Below are positions 58,803 to 64,000 of a DNA stretch of 64,000 bases, piece after piece. The position numbers and the translations under genes are program-made. A model generated the notes under the pieces. That model saw nothing but the letters and a program-made list of their open reading frames with translations, was not told the origin of the DNA and did not search any database. Position 1 is the first letter of the stretch. Every line of letters begins with the position of its first letter. Source of the DNA: Blumeriella jaapii (taxonomy: Eukaryota; Ascomycota; Leotiomycetes; Helotiales; Drepanopezizaceae); assembly GCA_009599575.1 (NCBI GenBank), contig VWND01000003.1, forward strand, positions 1-64,000, written 5' to 3'.

Positions 58803-60176
58803 ATGAGTCGACGTGGCACCCGAGAACGAACGCAATCCGTACGATTCGGCTTCGAATTAGCATTTCCACCTTTTGCTTCTGCCTTTGGCGCTTCCGAATT
58901 TCCATTCGTCCTAGGTTTTTTCGACGATTCTGGCAGCGAGTTTTTATTTCACGACTTTTTTATTGAACCATAATTATTTGCTGGATTTCTTCGTTCTATT
59001 ATCGAATCTAAGATCGAGTTGTACGACGCTGACATTTTAGTACCCCCAAACCGACGAATGCTTCCACGACTGCTTAGTATATCTGCTAACGCTGAAGGAT
59101 TTACTGCGGCCCAGCAATTTCAAATCGCTCAGATAATCGTTTAAGTTATCGCCGCCGCTTATTTTTTAGCTCTCGCTAATATCGTCCGCGACGCTTTTTT
59201 TCCATTCCGAGCTTCGCGCGCTTTTACGGCGGACTTTCAATTAATTCCCGAGTATTACTTTCCCGTTCTCGACCCAGCTATTTTTCGAATCGAATTATTT
59301 AAAATTAAATACCTTCGTTACGCTTTTAGCGATTATTAAAAAAAGGTTGAATATAACGCATGGAAGATGGATATGAAGCTGTTTATTAAGGAATACTTAG
59401 GAAACTTTATATAAAGCATGGATTAAGCCAAGGCATATTTTAAGTGTATTATTAAAAAGGCAAAAATTATTATTTTAAAGCATTTAAATCCCGAGTTTTA
59501 TAACCAAGCCCAGTCGGCCCGAAACGTTTTTCGTATTTTTAATCAGCGCTTTTTTGATTATAACCGCGTTTAGTTTATCAAATTGTAATACAACAAGTTT
59601 TATATAAATAACGGTCAGATTTATAATAACTTTCGTTTTTTGTTTATTCGCTACGCAGTTATTGGCAAAGTTGCTAAAGACCGTTGGTTTAAAAATATAT
59701 GCGAAAAAGTTATTTTTATTTTTAAATACGATTTCCGAGTGGAAAAATACAAAATAAATAGTAATTATATTGTTTTGGACGAGTTTTTGGCCGTTGCGGA
59801 TAAGAAATTACGTAATATCCGAGCTGAAAAAATGGCTTCTGCCCGTCGTATAAGCTATTTTTCTTTTGCTGTGGCCTTTGTTAACCAGGATTTTAGACGT
59901 ATTTCCGGTATTTTTAAAGCTTTATAGCGTTTTATTTTCCTAGCCTTTTTTGTTCGCACGGCTTTTTTCTTTTTTGGTAAAGATTTTTACGAGCGTGTGG
60001 CTGTTATTTCTGCTATTTCCGGTTTTTTCCGCTTGGCTGCGCGTTTTTTTAGCGCTTGTTATAATTGCGGCAAGCCCGGTCATTTCGCAAACGTTTGCTT
60101 CGACGCCAAATTTAATCGCAAAATCGCCGAAATAGCTATCGACGAAAAGCAAAACGATTTGTTAAAAAACTTTTGA
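58803..60176 (+). pseudogene. Gag of gypsy element B
   Basis: Frame of about 457 codons from ATG 58,803 to TGA 60,174-60,176, with several point-mutation stops (for example TAA near 58,971 and TAG at 59,925). It encodes the structural polyprotein that packages element RNA. The segment FPFRASRAFTADFQLIPEYY (about 59,200-59,260) and downstream helices are gag-like. A perfect nucleocapsid zinc knuckle lies at 60,057-60,098 (C-x2-C-x4-H-x4-C: CYNCGKPGHFANVC). Longest open piece 59,640-59,927. The upstream ATG is chosen because it is in frame and directly follows the LTR/leader. Confidence 0.75.
60164..60170 (+). promoter_or_regulatory. Gag-pol -1 frameshift slippery heptamer
   Basis: A AAA AAC in the gag reading frame, followed by TTT TGA (gag stop). 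Slipping one base back enters exactly the frame used by protease, RT, RNase H and integrase. A downstream stem-loop was not established. Confidence 0.7.
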
Positions 60177-63100
60177 GCCGTGGCAAAAACTTTTATTATA
60201 GCAAAGGATTCGATTTGTGGAAGGATTTAAAGTTTGATTAGCGCTTTTTAATGGAAAGGCGACAGTTTTTAGTTTTTATAAAACTAGTACGTAATAAATT
60301 ATATATTAAAACATTTGCATATATCGATAGCGGAGCTAATATTTTCGGTGCGATTAAAACTTTTTTGGCGTATTAATTTTCTTAACGTTTCGGAATAAGT
60401 TTTATTCGGCTGCATAAGCTTATTATATCCACCGGCTATAATGGCGAGCCGGAGGAGCCTATTTTTTCTGCTATTTTTTTTTTTTTACGATTAACCGACG
60501 TCGTGTAAATTTTCTTTTTTTGGTTATAAACCTGGGCTTTACCGACGTTTTTATTAGTCGCAAATTTCTACAGCATTACGATTTGAAGCAAGCGTATGGC
60601 TAAGGAAAAAACAAGATAGAATGGCTATTCGATATGTTTATTATTTTTTATTTTAACGAGCAGTTGTTCGTCGATTTTAATTAGCGAATAGAACCTAAAA
60701 TGTTTAGTCGCATGCATTAAAAGGATGCAAACAGACGAAACAGCGCAATAGAAGCTTTATATACTTTTGCCAGCATTTTTACGACGATTAAAAAGGCTTA
60801 TTTAGGCTTTGGAGCTGGTAGATTCTCCATGTTTATGCGAGACCTTAAAAGCAGTTTGCATAAGATGGAGAAGTTTTTTACTGGCAGCTTTGAATCGACC
60901 AAGCCGGTTTTTCTAATCGTGCCAATTATTTTTTTTATTTTCAATTGTAATATCAGCTGTATTTCTGCCTTTGCATTTAGCGCTTTATAAACACGCTACG
61001 AAAAGCGAGTGCGGGCCGCAAAAAAAAAAAGGGTTACCATTATTTAGCGATTGTACGTTTGTTGTTTTTGTGCACGATATAGACAGAGAACGTTTCCGCC
61101 GTGCGAAGATCGCCGAGTTTGAAGAAGTTATATAGTTCGCGGCAGTAGAAGGTATTCCCGTTCCCGACGCTTTGCAAGCCAAGTATGACGACAACGTGGT
61201 TTTTATAAAAAAGCTTTTTCCAGTTTAGTATTCGGAGTTCGAGAAACTGTTTTATAAGCAAAAAGGCGATAAGCTCGCTTTTCGCCGCCCCGGTGTAAAT
61301 TACAAGATATATTTTGCTACGGAGAATACGCTTTTTATAGAACTATTTAAACGCTTCACGAATAAACAGCTTACAAAAGTCAAAAGCTATATTTTCGACA
61401 ATTTGCATAAGGGTTTTATTGAACCTTTTAATGCTTTTTTCGCCGCTCCGATTTTATTTATTAAGAAATCAGACGGCTTTATGCGCCTGTATATCGATTA
61501 CCGTAAGTTTAACGATTTTACGAAAAAAGATTTCTATTTTTTGCTTTTGATCGACGAAATGCTAGCGCGAATTATTAAGGCTAAGATGTTTACGAAGATT
61601 GATATTTAATAAGTATTTAATCGAGTCCGGATATCCGAAGAATTTGAAAAACTAATTAGTTTTCGCATCCGATACGGCATATATAAGTATAAAGTTTTTT
61701 CGTTCGGCTTTATTAATAAGCCCGTTATATTTCAACGCTTTATTAATAATATTTTTATAAAGCATTTGAATGATTTCTGCTCGGCGTATTTTAACGATAT
61801 TTTTATTTATTTCGCAAATAATTTGAAATATAAGATTTACGTTAAAAAGATTTTGTCGATTTTGAGAAAATACGGCCTGGAAGCTAATATTAAAAAGTAC
61901 GAATTTAATATTACGAAAACCAAGTTTTTAGGTTTCGTTATTAGTATCTAAAGCATTAAAGTGAATCCGGAAAAAATCGCTATTATTAAGAATTGGCAAT
62001 ATGCAGCGAATATGCGAAGCGTATAAAGCTTTTTGGGTTTTTGCAATTTTTACAAATGTTTTATAGCCGGCTACAGTCGCATTTGCCGCCCTTTCACTGC
62101 TTTTACAGGCAAAAACGTTTTTTTTGTGTTCGAAAAAAAGCAGAAAGACGCATGGAAGGCATTGCGCAAAGCCTTGCTAAATGCTTTTATTCTGTGCTAT
62201 TACGACTTTTATAAGCAAACGCGTCTGGAAACCGACTTTTCTGATAGGATAGTGGCTGGCGTATTATCGTAATTGCAAAAAAATGACTTTTATTATCCGG
62301 TCGGTTTTTTTTCTAAGATTATAATCGACGCCGAGCTTAATTATTCGATTTATAACAAGGAGCTTTTCGCTATTTTTCGCTTTTTCAAAAATTATAAGCC
62401 GGAGCTGTTGGGCGCCTAAAAAAACGTATATATATACACCGATCACCGCGCTTTAAAATACTTTATAATAATTAAGGACTTTTCGGCCCGATAAGCCCGA
62501 TGGGCCGAGTTTTTCGCCGACTTTTATTTTACAATTATATATCGGTCGGAAATTATTAATACGTTCGCTAATACTTTTTTTCGCAAAAACTAGGATATTT
62601 TTCTATTAAAAGCGCGATAACGAGCAGCTCGAAAGCAGCAGATGCTTCCAAACGATAAGTTGGATTTTTAGATTTTGAAAAAAATAGCTGCTAAAAGCAT
62701 AGCCATGCTAGCGCTTGTGGAAATAGCGTCCGATAAGCGCGACAACGATAGCACTCTTTCCGAAAACGAAGAAAATAGTAAAAACGAAAAAAATGAAATG
62801 CTTACAAAAGAATCCGCAGACTCAATTTTCGTGATCGCGTACGATATGTATGGCTACATAATTATAAACGATTTGCTGCAAGCTAATAAAAATTTTTCTT
62901 TTTTCGAAGCGCAACGAGCGCAAGCCCGCAATCATAGCTTTAATTATTAATTGCGACAGAACAAGTTGTTTTTCCAAAGCAGATTGGTAATGCTTTTGGA
63001 ATCTTCCGAACTGCGAACCTTTTTGATTCGATATATTTACGAACAGCTTTGCGTAGCATACGCTAGGATAGGGAAGATAAAACTTTTAGTCGGTCGCAAA

Positions 63101-64000
63101 TACTATTAGAAGGTTATAGGAGCAGATATATAATAGTACGTTTCGAATTGTCGTTGCATACGAATGAAAGCTAGGCGCGACAAGACCCCGGGCTTTCTGA
63201 AGCTTTTGCTTATATCCAACAGATTTTATTAATATTTGACGATGGATTTCACGAAGCTTTTATTAAACGAAGATGGTTACGACTTCGCTTTCGTAATGAT
63301 GGATCGCTTGTTCAAAAAGCTTTTGTTAGTTTTCTGCCATAAGACTATTATAGCGAAAAGGCTGGCAGCTTTGTTTTTGGTTTATTAGGTGCGCTATTTC
63401 GGCATGCCGGATTTAATTGTTTCGGACCGAAAAGCTTAGTTTGTTTCGGTTTTTTGGCAAGAATTTTGCCGTATATTAGGGACCAAGGTCAAGTTGATTA
63501 TTGCGTATAATTTTAATATCGATGGGCAGACCGAAGTGATAAACCAGTATATTAAGCAACGCTTCCGCTCTTTTTGCTTTTACTATCAAGATAATTGGAG
63601 ACGCTTTTTATTTTTAATAAATATTGCATAACTGATTTTGCCGTACGAATTTTTCGGCAACGTTTTTTTTTTCCAAGTTTTAAATGGATACGAAGTTCGC
63701 ATATTCTGGGATATAAACAATTCTCGTTTCTTTCGTTCGGCCACCGAAAAGCTTAACCGCGACGAGGCTTTGCACCTGGCCTCCCGAGCTAAAGAAGTTG
63801 TGAAATACGCGCAATCGTTTATTGCGCAATAATAAGCTAAAATGAAACGCTTCGCTAATTTACATAAACGATCAGTGGATTGGGATATGGGCGACGAGGT
63901 ATTAATAAGTATTAAGAATTGGAAGCTCGACCGACTTTTCCGAAAGCTTTCAGATAAATGGTACGGCCCAGTTAAGATCGTCGATAAAGTAGAAGAGAAT
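60170..64000 (+). pseudogene. Pol of gypsy element B (PR-RT-RNH-IN), runs off the window
   Basis: One continuous frame with scattered stops. Protease: YIDSGA at 60,320-60,337. RT: GFIEPFNAFFAAPILFIKK and LYIDYRKFND (61,403-61,609), the Asp of FTKIDI, and the palm box reading YFND (61,787-61,798) instead of YXDD. Then LGFVIS and GFCNFYKCF (62,036). RNase H: LETDFSD (about 62,225) and TDHRALKYF (about 62,438). Integrase: Asp in FVMMDRL (63,302), Asp in IVSDR (63,425) and Glu in GQTEV (63,533), that is D-40-D-35-E, all intact. A C-terminal GDEV-x-ISIKNWKLDR segment reaches the window edge. RT is inactive; integrase residues survive. Confidence 0.85.

Larger units (their letters stand above)
58227..64000 (+). 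mobile_element. Ty3/gypsy element B (5' LTR, gag, pol), truncated by window end
   Basis: From the LTR-like start TGTTACGACC. Gag and pol are each one unbroken frame interrupted only by point-mutation stops: gag starts at 58,803, and pol is read in the -1 frame from 60,170 to the window end. Order of pol domains (protease, RT, RNase H, integrase) and their motifs are classical Ty3/gypsy. RIP is milder than in 45-58 kb. The integrase C-terminus and 3' LTR lie outside. Confidence 0.85.

Overview
The window looks like a subtelomeric or heterochromatic stretch of a filamentous fungus, most likely an ascomycete. That is an inference from the TTAGGG-type telomeric repeats, pervasive repeat-induced-point-mutation (RIP)-like decay (C-to-T at CpA and CpT, CpG conspicuously spared), Ty3/gypsy and Ty1/copia retrotransposons of fungal type, and a telomere-linked-helicase-like gene. 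No ordinary housekeeping gene, rRNA or intact tRNA was found. Nearly all of the sequence is repeat.

Layout. (1) 1-5,500 is extremely AT-rich, T-biased low-complexity DNA with 10- and 11-bp tandem arrays and a recurring ATACGCTAT-like core. (2) 5,617-5,820 is a small GC-richer island with two hairpins, possibly a solo LTR; 5,821-6,859 is AT-rich and holds old relatives of the next module's left edge. (3) 6,860-44,986 is a nested array of nine related blocks. A full block contains, left to right, a 3' flank with CTATTT microsatellite, a large minus-strand gene, a G/T-rich minisatellite, a conserved hairpin-rich leader, a 206-bp satellite array, a 186-bp satellite array carrying TTAGGG-like seeds, and a constant terminus ending CTTATAATATTAG. 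Eight of nine blocks share that right end; left ends are truncated at different places. (4) 44,987-58,226 is very heavily RIPped retrotransposon debris: a Ty3/gypsy element, then a Ty1/copia-like element, then a minus-strand AT-hook/cysteine ORF. (5) 58,227-64,000 is a less decayed Ty3/gypsy element running off the window.

The key gene (7,677-12,825, minus) is split in three reading frames but was one protein of about 1,620-1,715 residues: two C2H2 fingers (OrsD-like), a central region that I read as a tyrosine-recombinase-like domain (R545, H712, Y721 of the middle ORF, with the H-to-Y spacing of nine that this family uses), and a RecQ-type helicase with all motifs. Only two lesions break it: a TGG-to-TAG change and one extra base in a homopolymer. 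Both are absent from the paralogous copies here.

The element's constant end carries an inverted repeat of 11-bp arms around a 6-bp spacer, the geometry of a tyrosine-recombinase core site such as dif, and the spacer occurs in both orientations among the eight termini. Together these suggest a recombinase-helicase mobile or telomere-maintenance element that may act on its own terminal sites. That functional link is inference; the domains, sites and junctions are seen in the sequence.
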